Origin: Chromera velia
Lineage: Eukaryota > Sar > Chromeraceae
Direction of reading: 5' to 3'
Length of the DNA stretch: 31,924 nt
Assembly (NCBI GenBank): GCA_018398765.1
Contig: JAHBMJ010000022.1
Location: forward strand, 27,501-59,424
A program made the position numbers and the translations under genes. This document shows positions 10,301 through 17,298 of this stretch, in pieces. The notes beneath the pieces were generated by a model. The model was not told the DNA's origin. It saw nothing but the letters and a program-made list of their open reading frames with translations, and did no database searches. The first letter of the stretch is position 1. Every line of letters starts with the position of its first letter.

Positions 10301-13300
10301 TGGGGGCCCTTCGTTCCTTGGCCGGTTGGGGCGACTCAGTGGACGTTGACACAGCAACGTTCTGAAGGGACATGCAAAGAGACCATTGGCAGTTGCTGTG
10401 CTTGCACAAAGCGTGATTGATACTTTCATTGTCTCAGCCCGTTCCGGCATCTTAACGACATGACAAATCGACAGCGAGAGAGACCGGCGCATCTGCGTAT
10501 CGACGGAAAAGTGCCAAAGCTAGATTTTTTTACGTCCGTCTGTTCGCATGCGTGTGTGTGTCTTCATACTCATTCAGTATGTGGAGCCTCCCGCATCAGC
10601 TCCAACGTCTGGGACTGCACAGCAGACCGTCCTCGAAGACCTCCCTAGAGTCGGCTACGTCTTTCTGCTTCAGACGGTCAGTCTCTCTGTTGGCTTGCGT
10701 TTACCTGCCTGCCTGTTTGTCAGAAAAGAGAAAAGGGTCAACTCAGTCTGCCTGCTCATTCAAAAGAAGAATGTTTGTCTGGCAGTCTGTCTCTTGATTG
10801 CAGTGAGGGAATGAAGAAAGGGGATGAGCAGCCGGGGGGGAGAGATGAAGTGGGGAATGTGCTAGATCCCTGTGTGTCTTTGTTTTTTTCTTTTTGCCCG
10901 TCCTGCTGTAGCCGTTCTCTCAGAAATCAACCAAGAGGCAACTCAAATTGAATGAAACAAATGCCTCGCTCTTCAAGGGAAGAAAAGTGGTCCAGACAAC
11001 AGTGCCCCGGCGGGGGCGTCTTTACAAAAGATGATCTTTATCCTTAAGAGCACTGTCTCTTCTCTTCTCTTCTCTTCTCTTCTTTGCCCGAATTCTTCCG
11101 CTCATGCAGGTCTCCGTCTCGTCCTTCTTCATCTTCTTGGTGCTTGCTATTTTGCTTCAAACGTCAGTAGGTCCATCCCTGCGTGGAGGCCTCTTGCAGC
11201 CTTCGCAACGTGCTCTCTATTCATTCTCTTCGTTTCGTATGTTCGCGTTCTTCTGCCTTCCGCCACTCAAAGGCTCATTCCTTCGATTCTCTGATTTTTT
11301 CGGAAGCGCTCATTCACTCATTGCTCAACTTGTGAATTGTATCTTCCCAATGACTTCATCGCATAGCATCGATCGCCTTGCACGGCTTGCAGCGCCTTCA
11401 TGGCAGAGAGGAAACTCCTTCCCATTCTCCCAGAGGTCTCGCCTAGTCTCTCCATGTGCACGTGGCGGCGGCGACACAACAGAACAGGGCTGCAATCCCA
11501 AAAAGTGGCGGCGCTGAAGGACATTCAGGCGTCCTCAGGTCACACCCGTTCCGACAAGACGAAAGAGAAGAAAAGAGGGAGTGTCGCAACGGACCAAGAA
11601 GCAAGGGCAGGAAGGTACCACAGCCAGGCCAGCCAGAGCGGCAAGGGGAAGGAGAAGGTGAAGCAGCAGGCGGTCCCTGAAGGAAGCGAGGCAACCTCGA
11701 AGGCCAGCCTGGCCCTGCAAGAGGTGACCGCAAGGGCAAAGGCGCTCTTTGGAAGCGAGGGGCACGTGCAGAGAATTCGAAAGTGAGTCTCCTAGCTCGC
11801 ATCATTCTTTGCCTTCGTGAATAGACCGTGTCTCTCTCAAGCATTGTTTCTGCTTGTCTGTGTGAGTGTAAGTTGTTGCATTGCTCCATCTGACTCTGAC
11901 TGTGCAGATTCTTCAACCCCCGTCGCATCGTCGCCTTTCACCTTTCTCGGGGCGTCTGCTTCGACGAGAGCGGCCGGGTTGTCTCTGAGCCACCATCCGC
12001 AGGTCGGTGTCGGTGCAGCTGCCTGAGACGCGCCTTCGTCAGGCAGACGTCCCTGGGGGTCTGTGACGCTAGGGTGATCAGGCAGGCGCTGAAGGCGAGA
12101 CGCGCGCAGTCGGTGGAGGAGCGCAAGGAGTATGAGTTGGACCAGAGAGAGCGGCAGAAGGCTTTGTGGAAACAGATGGAGGTGGAGATGGCGGGGCGAC
12201 AGTATGAGATGGGGTTTGTCTTTAGCACTGAGGAGATCCGAGCGAGGGTGCTCAGAGCGATGGCAGAAAGGAAGGGCAAGAAAGGAAAGGGAAAGGGAAA
12301 GAAAGCGGGGGACGGAGACAGTTCTTCGTCTTCCTCTAGTGATTTTGATTCTGACAGCAGCAGCAGTGGCAGTAGTGGTTCAGGCAGTGAGGCGGGGAAG
12401 GAGGAGAGTGATGCTGAGGAGTCGGTGGGTGTGTCTGAGTCAGCAGAATTGTACGAAGACCTCGCTGCCCTTTTGGAAGCCCTGGAGGGGGCAGACAAGA
12501 GGGACTCCCTAGCTTGGAGGGAACAGGAAAAGGAGTTGAGGGAGAAGCTGCAAACTCTGAAGAAGAAAGCGGATTTGATCCTAGATGAGGCATCCTCAGA
12601 TGAGGGTTCCCATTCAGCTCCTGCGTACGGTCGTGGGGCGACGGGGGAGGTTGTCCTTCTCGTTCCCTCTCAAAGCAAGGAGGCAGAAAGCGAAGCGGAA
12701 GGGAAAGAGGGAGGAAGAGGGTCTGAGTCTCGCCGTCGCATCAGCGTGACGGACGGCACGGTGCGTCTGGTGAAAGGGGGAGGGGCGTGTCTTTCTCCGT
12801 CGGGTTCTTTCGGCACCTTTCTGTCTCTCCAGTCGCCTTCTCCGCTCTCTCACAAAACCTTCTTTGGAGGAAATACAAGGAAAGAGGAAGAAGAAAAGGA
12901 GGACAGTGAAAGCAGCAGTGTGGGGAGTCTGTCGGATGAGAGCATGACGGGTACAGATTTAGTAGAAGAACAGCCGACAAGAAACGAGAGGGGCCTCTCC
13001 GGAGAAGGAAAAGAAGATTCAAATAACACAGCTCCCCTCCCTGCCATGGAGCCTGAAAGCCGCACTTCAGAATGGTCTTCCTCGTCTCTTTCTGTTGACT
13101 CTTACAATCTTTCGAGTGACCCCTGCGCCTCTTCCGCGTCCCCCTCGTCTAGCGGAGCGGAGAGGGAGAAGGGAGAGCATACTTTCAAGAGAGAAGGAAC
13201 GCAGAAAAAGGAAACGGAAACGGAAGAGGAAAAGAAGGTCTCGAAGAAACAGAAAACAAAATCCCTGAAACGCCTCAAAAGCACAGCAGCAGAAGTCCAT

Positions 13301-13410
13301 CGTCGTCTCTCTGCATGTGGTCTGGGTGCGCCTGCGAAGAGGTGGAGGGCCCCGATGGCGATTGTGGCCCCGGCAGATGCCTCCAGGGATGGGACCCTCC
13401 CTCTCAGGTT

Positions 13411-13444
<34 letters not shown>

Positions 13445-15948
13445 TGCCTTGTTTTAGCAGGTGGAAATGATTGACTTTTACTCACTTGCTCTCTTTTTCA
13501 CTGACTCTCTTTACTTATCCTCGTTCATTCGATCGTCGAGTTTTCATTCATTCAGAGCTTGAGAGAGGGCAGGTACTTGGGGATCACCTTTTTCCTTTTT
13601 TTGTTCCTTCCTCCCTTCCTTCCTTCCTGCCATGCCTTCGTTCGTTCCTTCTTTTGTTTGTTAACTTAGTCTGGGTGTTCGCATGCATGCATGTCGCGAT
13701 CTCGGGATCTCGGGATGGATGGATGACTGCAGGGCCCGGTTCTGTCTCATGAGTGCCCCGCTACTGTGCTGGTCAGTCTGGATCGACTGGCCTCCGTATT
13801 TCCTCTGTGTTCGTGTTCGTGTGCGTGGGTGTGAATTTTGGAAGGTGGTTGAGTGTAGATGTTCTTTATTCTTTCATTTGGGGAATCATTCAACACAACA
13901 CGGCATCAAATTAAGGACGTGAAAATGGTTCTAGCTCTTCTGGTGAACCCAAAGTAAATCAACCTATATATGAACCCATGAATGCTTGAAAGAAAGAATG
14001 CACGCAGGATGAGCATCAAGAGGAACATAATCGCGGTCCGGGTCTCTCAAGCCAAGCTGGTCGCTCACATCTCCGACCTGTCCATTCTCACCGAGACGCT
14101 GGTATTCTCCTGCAAGATGCTCTTGACCCTCAACGTTGCCTTCTTCCTCTGTCTGACCGCGGTCTTCATCGGGGAGACCGACGACAGACACACGAACAGA
14201 AAACCTGTGACGATTGTGAATGCCCCCAGGGGTTTTGGTCTGGAGGGCTTCGGGGACATGGAAGCGTTCCTGAACGCCTCTGCCCTCAAGGCTCTGGTCG
14301 CCTACCTCTGTGTAGAGGTCCTCTTTGCACTCTCCGTGTGTCCTCTTCTGGGCTCAATCTGGAGCGCCGAGAATTCCTTCGGCCGTCTGGACCCTCAAAG
14401 GCTCATCTGGAGTTCGCGGGGGAAAGGGAAAACAGAGGGAGGGGAAGAGAAGAATGCAAACGTGGGCATTGATGAAGAAGGGGAACGAGGGGAGAGACAA
14501 GAAAAGGAATCAGAGAACGATGAGGAAAAAGAAGAAAAAGAGGGGGAGAAAGAAGAAGAACAAATTGTCTCTCGTGGGCCCTGGGGGTTGTCGTACTTCG
14601 ACTTCCCTCCCGGCCTCTCCAGAGAGACCCGGAAGGCGAAAGTTCCGAGAATGGAAAGCGCCAGGCTGTACATACGGGCAAGGCGGCAGGAGGTGGTGGC
14701 ACAGTACGTTCTTGCAGGGGCTGCCGTGACCTTTCTTCTGCTCCTGCTGCTGCTGTTCACGGTGGTGGGTCTGGCGGGTGAGTGGTTTCCCCTCCGGCAC
14801 AAACAGTTCGTGCTTCGGGAGTATTTGCTCTCAAGTCTTCTGGTGTTCTGCTTCGCCCTGGGGTTTCCCTTCTTCTTGGGGATCGCTGAAGGGATCGTCG
14901 TATGGTCAGTCAGTCAGTCAGTCAGTCAATCAGTCAATTAGTCAATCATTCAGTCAGTCAATCAGTCAATCCGTCAATCCATTAGTCAGTCAGTCCGTCC
15001 GTCAGTCCGTCCAGTCAGTCAGTCAATCAGTCAGTCAGTCAGTCAGTCAGTCAGTCCGTCCGTCAATCATTCAGTCAGTCGCTCGGTCGGTCGGTCAGTC
15101 AGTCAGTCAGTCAGTCAGCCAGTGTCTTCTGCTACTCTGAGTCTCTTCAATGTGGCAGCCTCTTTGTCTGTTCATGGGTGCTTTCTGCAAGAAGGGAGAA
15201 GGCCAATGTACATGGAGGACTTCCGTGGAATGCATGCAGGGGGCTAGTGACGATCGAATTCATCCGAAAAACTTGTAGTGCATGAACTTTGTCTCTTCCC
15301 CCCTTTGTGTGTGTGTTTGTGTATGTGCGTGTGCGTGCGTATCACTTTCCCTCTTTCCCTCCTTCGTATTTCTCTCTCTCTCTCTCTCTCTCTCTATGCA
15401 GGGCAAGTTTCCGTTCTGGAGTTTTCGACTGGCTCCTCAACTGCTGTCCTTCTATCCTCTCGTTCCCGGAACTCACACAGTCACGTTGGGTCTGTCTGTC
15501 TCTCCGTCCCTCCTTACCGTCGTCTCATCTTTCTTTTTTCCTTTGTTCCTGACTTCTGTCCCTCTTCCTTTGCTTCTTCCTTCCTCCCTTCTCTCTTGCT
15601 GGTTTCGCTTCCGTACCCTCTTTCTCGATGTCATTTTTATGGCTCGATGGATGCTTGGTTGATTTGAAATGTTCATGATTTGCGGAGCGATTGTGGTTTC
15701 GTGACTTCTCGGGGGAGAAACTGCTTAATGTGAAGGAGACTGATTGACTCCTTCGTTAGCCTCCCACAAGTCACACAAAAAGGTCTATGACTTAATTTCC
15801 GATAAATGGACGCGTGCCCTCACGTGCATGATCGATTGCCTGATGGAGTCACTGCAGGCACATCTCTCCAGGGATGGACGTCGTGAAGTCCCTTGACGGC
15901 ACTCCCACCGCCGACTGGGTGGTGCCTGCGCCTGCTGCGGTGTTCTGA
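348..15948 (+). CDS. EGF/Sushi-repeat GPS-type multi-pass membrane receptor (29 exons in window, 5' incomplete)
   Basis: Spliced gene predicted to encode a large surface receptor: EGF, ten Sushi/CCP modules, a second EGF of calcium-binding type, a GAIN-like region, a GPS cysteine motif, then about five membrane spans separated by long charged segments. The exons chosen by GT-AG sites sum to 7091 nt and remain in frame to the TGA at 15946, which supports the model. Extracellular module exons are all phase 1-1, the arrangement that tolerates exon shuffling. The first visible exon begins at an acceptor, so the signal peptide and N-terminus lie upstream of the window. The GPS-then-membrane order is known from adhesion GPCRs and polycystin-1-type proteins. 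I see no PLAT domain and count fewer spans than either family. Splice choices between 10912 and 13771 and after 14904 are the least certain. Ligand and signalling partner are unknown. Confidence 0.72.
648..866 (+). other. Exon: Sushi/CCP module 1
   Basis: Phase 1-1 exon of 219 nt (acceptor ttcgcag, donor GTGAGG). It has the four Sushi cysteines with FTYTC, GY, FSC, a Trp and PPTC in order. With module 10 it is one of the two divergent outer modules of the array. The following intron (867-1262) holds a short CA tract and nothing else I recognise. Confidence 0.85.
1263..1487 (+). other. Exon: Sushi/CCP module 2
   Basis: Phase 1-1 exon of 225 nt (acceptor cccgcag, donor GTGCGA). Cysteines sit in VSCDE, TYSCNNGY, FTCTG and VPTC, with Trp in VWQGG. 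It differs from module 6 (3312-3536) at only about six bases by eye, although the introns on either side are unrelated. Confidence 0.87.
1705..1926 (+). other. Exon: Sushi/CCP module 3, with a damaged splice donor
   Basis: All four Sushi cysteines and the Trp are intact, and the module is closest to module 8 (both read GTPIFTC and EWQGTVP). At the position where sister exons have ACAG|GT, this one has ACAG|TT. The nearest GT (1926-1927) would shift the frame, and reading on gives a stop at 1989-1991. Because the exon is phase 1-1, skipping it keeps the rest of the protein in frame. Confidence 0.7.
2223..2429 (+). other. Exon: Sushi/CCP module 4, short and missing a cysteine
   Basis: Phase 1-1 exon of 207 nt (acceptor cacgcag, donor GTGAGT). 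Compared with its sisters it lacks six codons after PNT, and the third Sushi cysteine is replaced by Tyr (FTYTA instead of FTCTG). The second disulphide could not form in the usual way. It is otherwise open and spliced like the others. Confidence 0.8.
2482..2512 (+). pseudogene. Orphan 3' tail of a Sushi exon inside an intron
   Basis: Thirty-one bases reading WQGGTLPSCT followed by a good donor (G|GTAGGT) copy the end of a Sushi exon. No acceptor or module body precedes them, and they lie only 52 bases after the donor of module 4. This is best explained as a remnant of a deleted or partly duplicated module. Confidence 0.7.
2560..2622. repeat. TG / GA dinucleotide microsatellites
   Basis: Adjacent TG, then GA, then TG runs in the intron between Sushi modules 4 and 5. 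Confidence 0.85.
2809..3033 (+). other. Exon: Sushi/CCP module 5
   Basis: Phase 1-1 exon of 225 nt (acceptor tctgcag, donor GTGAGT). Four cysteines and Trp are in place, and the middle is the shared block SCNNGYQLVGSGTPTFTC. The last Pro-x-Cys reads PMC rather than PTC. Confidence 0.86.
3094..3164. repeat. Three 20-bp direct repeats
   Basis: The unit ctcagatttgttggcacacg occurs at 3094-3113, 3114-3133 and 3145-3164, with an 11-base spacer before the third. It lies in the intron before Sushi module 6. Confidence 0.95.
3312..3536 (+). other. Exon: Sushi/CCP module 6
   Basis: Phase 1-1 exon of 225 nt (acceptor tctgcag, donor GTGAGC). It is complete in cysteines and Trp and nearly identical to module 2. 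Confidence 0.87.
3929..4153 (+). other. Exon: Sushi/CCP module 7
   Basis: Phase 1-1 exon of 225 nt (acceptor gctgcag, donor GTGAGC). It looks like a mosaic: the first third matches the CDETTDSQP type of module 3, and the last third matches the TAYASSEW type of module 6. The intron before it (3537-3928) shows no feature I recognise. Confidence 0.86.
4446..4667 (+). other. Exon: Sushi/CCP module 8
   Basis: Phase 1-1 exon of 222 nt, one Gly codon shorter than its sisters (EWQGTVP), as in module 3. All four cysteines and Trp are present. The donor GTCCGT is weaker than the GTGAG-type donors of the array. Confidence 0.84.
4960..5184 (+). other. Exon: Sushi/CCP module 9
   Basis: Phase 1-1 exon of 225 nt (acceptor ctgtgcag, donor GTGAGT), complete in cysteines and Trp. 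The shared block reads SCKNGYQLVG, with Lys where sisters have Asn. The intron after it (5185-5565) contains only short TTCC runs. Confidence 0.86.
5566..5790 (+). other. Exon: Sushi/CCP module 10
   Basis: Phase 1-1 exon of 225 nt (acceptor ccccgcag). It has four cysteines and the Trp in SSWKGTPPDC, and is divergent like module 1, including Phe in NTGFVF where others have Tyr. The exon ends TGC TTC A and its donor GTCAGT is the first unit of a 200-base GTCA repeat. Confidence 0.84.
5787..6001 (+). repeat. (CAGT)n array with a 12-bp higher-order unit, starting at a splice donor
   Basis: Nearly pure CAGT repeat of about 215 bases. In its middle (roughly 5840-5905) the 12-base unit cagtcagtcaag repeats about six times. 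The first GTCAGT serves as the donor of Sushi exon 10, and the rest of the array is intron. Confidence 0.93.
6115..6243 (+). other. Exon: calcium-binding-type EGF module
   Basis: Phase 1-1 exon of 129 nt (acceptor tgtgcag, donor GTGAGT followed by more GTCA repeat). It reads FNECSNQTHNC, then DFATCTDTEGSFEC, then CNEGFQGDG and a last Cys: six cysteines with the x-N-E-C start and the D-x-x-x-S-F pattern of calcium-binding EGF domains. SNQT contains an N-glycosylation sequon. Confidence 0.86.
6378..6547. repeat. 37-bp direct repeats flanking a 16-bp inverted repeat
   Basis: A 37-base sequence beginning gggccgggcaggagagctcg occurs at 6378-6414 and again at 6511-6547. Between them lie tttcatacagaattct (6424-6439) and its exact reverse complement (6455-6470), with a third partial copy near 6488. 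A pyrimidine tract and CAG acceptor sit between the hairpin arms, so a phase 1-1 cassette exon from 6454 ending before a GTAAAG (6471) or GTAAAT donor is possible but unproven. Confidence 0.85.
6840..6856 (+). other. Exon: 17-nt microexon
   Basis: Proposed between tatgtgcag and GTGAGT. It starts in phase 1 and ends in phase 0, exactly what is needed to join the EGF exon (ending phase 1) to the next exon (starting phase 0). It adds about six residues (FTSGPV). No other clear candidate in 6244-7188 makes this phase change. Confidence 0.5.
7189..7317 (+). other. Exon: start of GAIN-like region
   Basis: Phase 0-0 exon of 129 nt (acceptor ttgtgcag, donor GTCGGT), reading VRVICEPDGSTPAAEV and onward. 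No stop. It opens the membrane-proximal extracellular region. The following intron (7318-7827) carries TC/TG and GA microsatellites. Confidence 0.65.
7336..7382. repeat. (TC)n(TG)n microsatellite
   Basis: About seven TC followed by about thirteen TG units in the intron after the 7189 exon. A GA run follows at 7510-7530. Confidence 0.9.
7828..7956 (+). other. Exon: helical GAIN-like segment
   Basis: Phase 0-0 exon of 129 nt. It encodes an Ala/Leu/Glu-rich, probably helical stretch ending VETISNLL. The donor GTCAGT again begins a short GTCA repeat (gtcagtcagtcagtcggg). Confidence 0.7.
8068..8278 (+). other. Exon: Gly/Ser-rich and helical GAIN-like segment
   Basis: Exon of 211 nt, phase 0 to 1 (acceptor cctccag, donor GTTGGT). 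A Ser/Gly-rich linker is followed by a helix-like AAAVKILQAVDNI, as in the helical half of GAIN domains. The intron after it (8279-8627) contains GGAA and ATCG runs. Confidence 0.68.
8548..8600. repeat. (GGAA)n and (ATCG)n microsatellites
   Basis: Runs of GGAA/GGAAGG followed by atcgatcgatcg within the intron before the 8628 exon. Confidence 0.85.
8628..8789 (+). other. Exon: beta-rich GAIN-like segment
   Basis: Phase 1-1 exon of 162 nt (acceptor gtgcag, donor GTGAGT). It reads EVTVIKTETLSIAV and SIQLELAD, alternating hydrophobic strands of the kind that start the beta half of a GAIN domain. Confidence 0.72.
9125..9739 (+). other. Exon: GAIN-like region leading into the GPS motif
   Basis: Phase 1-1 exon of 615 nt (acceptor gtgcag, donor GTCAGT). 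A long Ser/Arg/Glu-rich insertion lies in the middle. The end reads NIATVELSSPE, then WVVECAQLDVQNEEWTHDG, which supplies the first GPS cysteine and the Trp before the second. It is open throughout. Confidence 0.8.
10010..10113 (+). other. Exon: GPS motif, cleavage residues absent
   Basis: Exon of 104 nt, phase 1 to 0 (acceptor ggttgcag, donor GTGGGT). It completes the GPS signature: W-x-x-x-G-C, a Gly-rich loop, then C-T-C, then a hydrophobic stretch AVFSIS. Functional GPS motifs read C-x-C-x-H-L-S/T at the cleavage point. Here it reads CTCEIRA, with neither the His nor the Ser/Thr nucleophile, so autoproteolysis is not expected. Confidence 0.78.
10136..10154. repeat. (CGAT)n microsatellite
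   Basis: Five copies of the CGAT/GATC tetranucleotide in the intron after the GPS exon. Confidence 0.85.
10169..10323. repeat. 68-bp tandem duplication, 2.3 copies
   Basis: A unit beginning ggcccttcgttccttggcc repeats with an exact 68-base period at 10169, 10237 and 10305, the third copy being truncated. Each full unit contains ttttcatacagaat, the same motif as the inverted repeat near 6424. Confidence 0.95.
10578..10676 (+). other. Exon: post-GPS linker
   Basis: Phase 0-0 exon of 99 nt (acceptor cattcag, donor GTCAGT). It is Pro/Ala/Thr-rich then moderately hydrophobic, ending VGYVFLLQT. It lies between the GPS motif and the first membrane span. Confidence 0.62.
10912..10986 (+). other. 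Exon (tentative): basic juxtamembrane segment
   Basis: Proposed phase 0-0 exon of 75 nt between ctgtag and GTGGTC, Lys/Gln-rich with one NAS sequon. The frame would hit a TGA soon after, so an exit here is needed. The donor is weak, and the exon could be absent without breaking the frame. Confidence 0.42.
11110..11170 (+). other. Exon: first membrane span, part 1
   Basis: Acceptor catgcag, then VSVSSFFIFLVLAILLQTS, a clear hydrophobic helix. Two donors are possible: GTAGGT at 11167 (phase 0) or GTCCAT at 11171 (phase 1). Only the second joins in frame to the following hydrophobic exon, so I use it. Confidence 0.6.
11200..11236 (+). other. Exon: first membrane span, part 2
   Basis: Proposed 37-nt exon (acceptor cttgcag, donor GTATGT), phase 1 to 2, reading FATCSLFILFV. 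It carries the hydrophobic stretch on from the preceding exon and sets the phase for the next one. Confidence 0.5.
11393..11782 (+). other. Exon: basic cytoplasmic segment
   Basis: Exon of 390 nt, phase 2-2 (acceptor cttgcag, donor GTGAGT). It is Lys/Arg/Ser/Gln-rich with no membrane span and ends near HVQRIRK, which continues directly into the next exon. Confidence 0.65.
11908..13407 (+). other. Exon: long charged cytoplasmic segment
   Basis: Exon of 1500 nt, phase 2-2 (acceptor ctgtgcag, donor GTTGGT at the start of a TG run). It begins FFNPRRIVAFHLSRG and a Cys/Arg cluster, then a Glu/Arg-rich probable helix (QSVEERKEYELDQRERQ). Lys-rich and poly-Ser acidic tracts follow, then a second helix near LREKLQTLKKK, and finally long Ser/Glu/Lys-rich sequence. 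It is probably disordered in large part and likely a phosphorylation target. No PLAT or kinase domain is seen. Confidence 0.75.
13411..13441. repeat. (TG)n microsatellite at a splice donor
   Basis: A TG run begins directly after the donor GTTGGT of the 11908 exon. Confidence 0.9.
13733..13771 (+). other. Exon (tentative): 39-nt linker
   Basis: Acceptor gactgcag, donor GTCAGT, phase 2-2. It reads RARFCLMSAPLLCW when joined. It fits in phase between the long charged exon and the membrane exon, but those two also join directly without it, so it may be a cassette or false exon. Confidence 0.4.
14008..14904 (+). other. Exon: four membrane spans with acidic loop
   Basis: Exon of 897 nt, phase 2-2 (acceptor cacgcag, donor GTCAGT). 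Hydrophobic helices lie near 14099-14173, 14282-14362, 14705-14779 and 14822-14904. Between the second and third is a Glu/Lys-rich loop of about 65 residues, then WGLSYFDFPPG. It is open throughout with strong membrane character, so it is real coding sequence. Confidence 0.82.
14905..15119 (+). repeat. (GTCA)n array starting at a splice donor
   Basis: About 215 bases of GTCA repeat with GTCC, GTCG and ATCA variants. The first unit is the donor of the 14008 exon. It is the largest case of the donor-linked repeat in this gene. Confidence 0.92.
15402..15479 (+). other. Exon: post-membrane tail, part 1
   Basis: Acceptor ctatgcag after a TC run, phase 2 entry completing a Trp codon. It reads ASFRSGVFDWLLNCCPSILS and ends TQ. 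The donor GTCACG is weak but gives the phase needed for the last exon. An alternative donor at GTCTGT would break the frame. Confidence 0.5.
15858..15948 (+). other. Exon: C-terminal exon with stop
   Basis: Acceptor cactgcag, phase 2 entry, 29 codons (HISPGMDVVKSLDGTPTADW and on to AAVF), then TGA at 15946. The two other frames hit stops earlier. It is chosen as the last exon because it closes the frame of the whole gene. Confidence 0.5.
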
Positions 15949-17298
15949 TTCTGTTCAAAGCTGGAGAGGAAAGGAAAGGGAAAGGGGAAAGGAGAGAAAG
16001 ACGCAAGAGGACGCAACAAGACTGTCTTGATTGGGTGGCAACGGAAAGGGAAAAGGGGAAACGGGAAAAAGAAATGCGATTCATTCATTCATTCATTCAT
16101 TCATTGGTTCTGTTGTCATACATCGAAGTTGCCGAAGGGGAAAGCAGAGGAAGGGAAAGGAAAATAAGGTGATGAGACTTTCAAATGTTGTTTAGGTGCA
16201 TGGTGAGTATGCCTTCCCTCATTCGACTCGTTCGCTCTGGTTTTCTCTTTTGCGCTTGAACAGTGTATACACTTATGGAAAGTGGACAGAAAAGAGACGC
16301 AAGGGAAAGGCAACTTTTTGAACCGGGCGGCGCACTAACTTCCTCCACTTGTGTCGGCCTCATGTGGAAAAATCAGGCCGCTTAATTGATGTGCACGCAC
16401 GCGCACGCACATTGTGTGCATTCTTCGAAAGAGAAAGAGGGATCATACAGCTTGGCGTCACACATGCAGGGAGTGACTGATTACACATGAAGGGAAACCA
16501 ATTAACTGACGGACACAATCGATCAACCTTGTATGCACGCTCTCCTTCCACCCCATCGATGACTCTCTTCTTCCTTTCTCTCCGAGTCTGTCATCAACAT
16601 TTGTCTCTCCCTCCCTCCCACCAGGTAACACTTCTCACCACACTTCATGACAATGCATGCTATCGAACAAACAAACAATCAAACAGAGGACACGTTTCGG
16701 CGGTAGCAGGATGAGCTCGGATGGATCACAAAGACCCGGAAATTTTGCGGCATAGGGGGGAAACTTTTGAATGCATCCAGTGTCAGAACAAGCATGTCGA
16801 AGAAGACTAACAATTTGAGGACGGCAATGTACGTCACAAGTTTTCTTATGCTCGCGAGGGATCGACCCTGGAAGGGAGTGAAGAAAAAGTAAAAAGAAAA
16901 AAGAGAGAATTCTCCCCTGGTTCTGCGATTATTCTGATACAGGAAAAGGGTGGATAGAGTCTGATAGAGGAATGTACGTCGGTTGACCAGGTGAGCCCAT
17001 GCATTTGGGAGACCTGCTGTCTCATTCAATGTTCAGTACCTATATAATAATTCTTAGTCGCTGATTATCGCTAATTAATTAATGGATCAAAAATTGAATA
17101 ATCATGCATCGTTTTACAACTTATTATAACTTAATTTAAATATAAGAATGAGTACTAATATATTTTCATTAATGTGTAATAATTTTGCGCGCTGACGTTA
17201 TGCTCTGACAAACCTTGCATGCTGTATGACGCTACTCGCATGCAGATCACAAACCTAAAGAATTGCGGACGTCAGACCTCTCTCTTTGCTTTCCGTTC
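15949..17298. other. Intergenic region
   Basis: Probable 3' flank of the receptor gene and spacer. It contains purine-rich AAAGGG runs (15960-16070), an (ATTC)n run at 16081-16105, and a change to clearly AT-rich sequence from about 17040. Short open frames here show no recognisable domain, and I annotate no gene. Confidence 0.6.
16081..16105. repeat. (ATTC)n microsatellite
   Basis: Six copies of ATTC. Confidence 0.93.

Noticed and set aside
14905-15140. SVSQSVSQS extension after the last membrane span
   Set aside because: This is the same GTCA repeat read as protein. Splicing at its first unit to 15402 keeps the frame and restores a Trp codon.
16679-17029. A 116-codon minus-strand frame with some hydrophobic stretches
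   Set aside because: No homologous motif recognised, no splice support, and it sits where composition shifts to AT-rich spacer.
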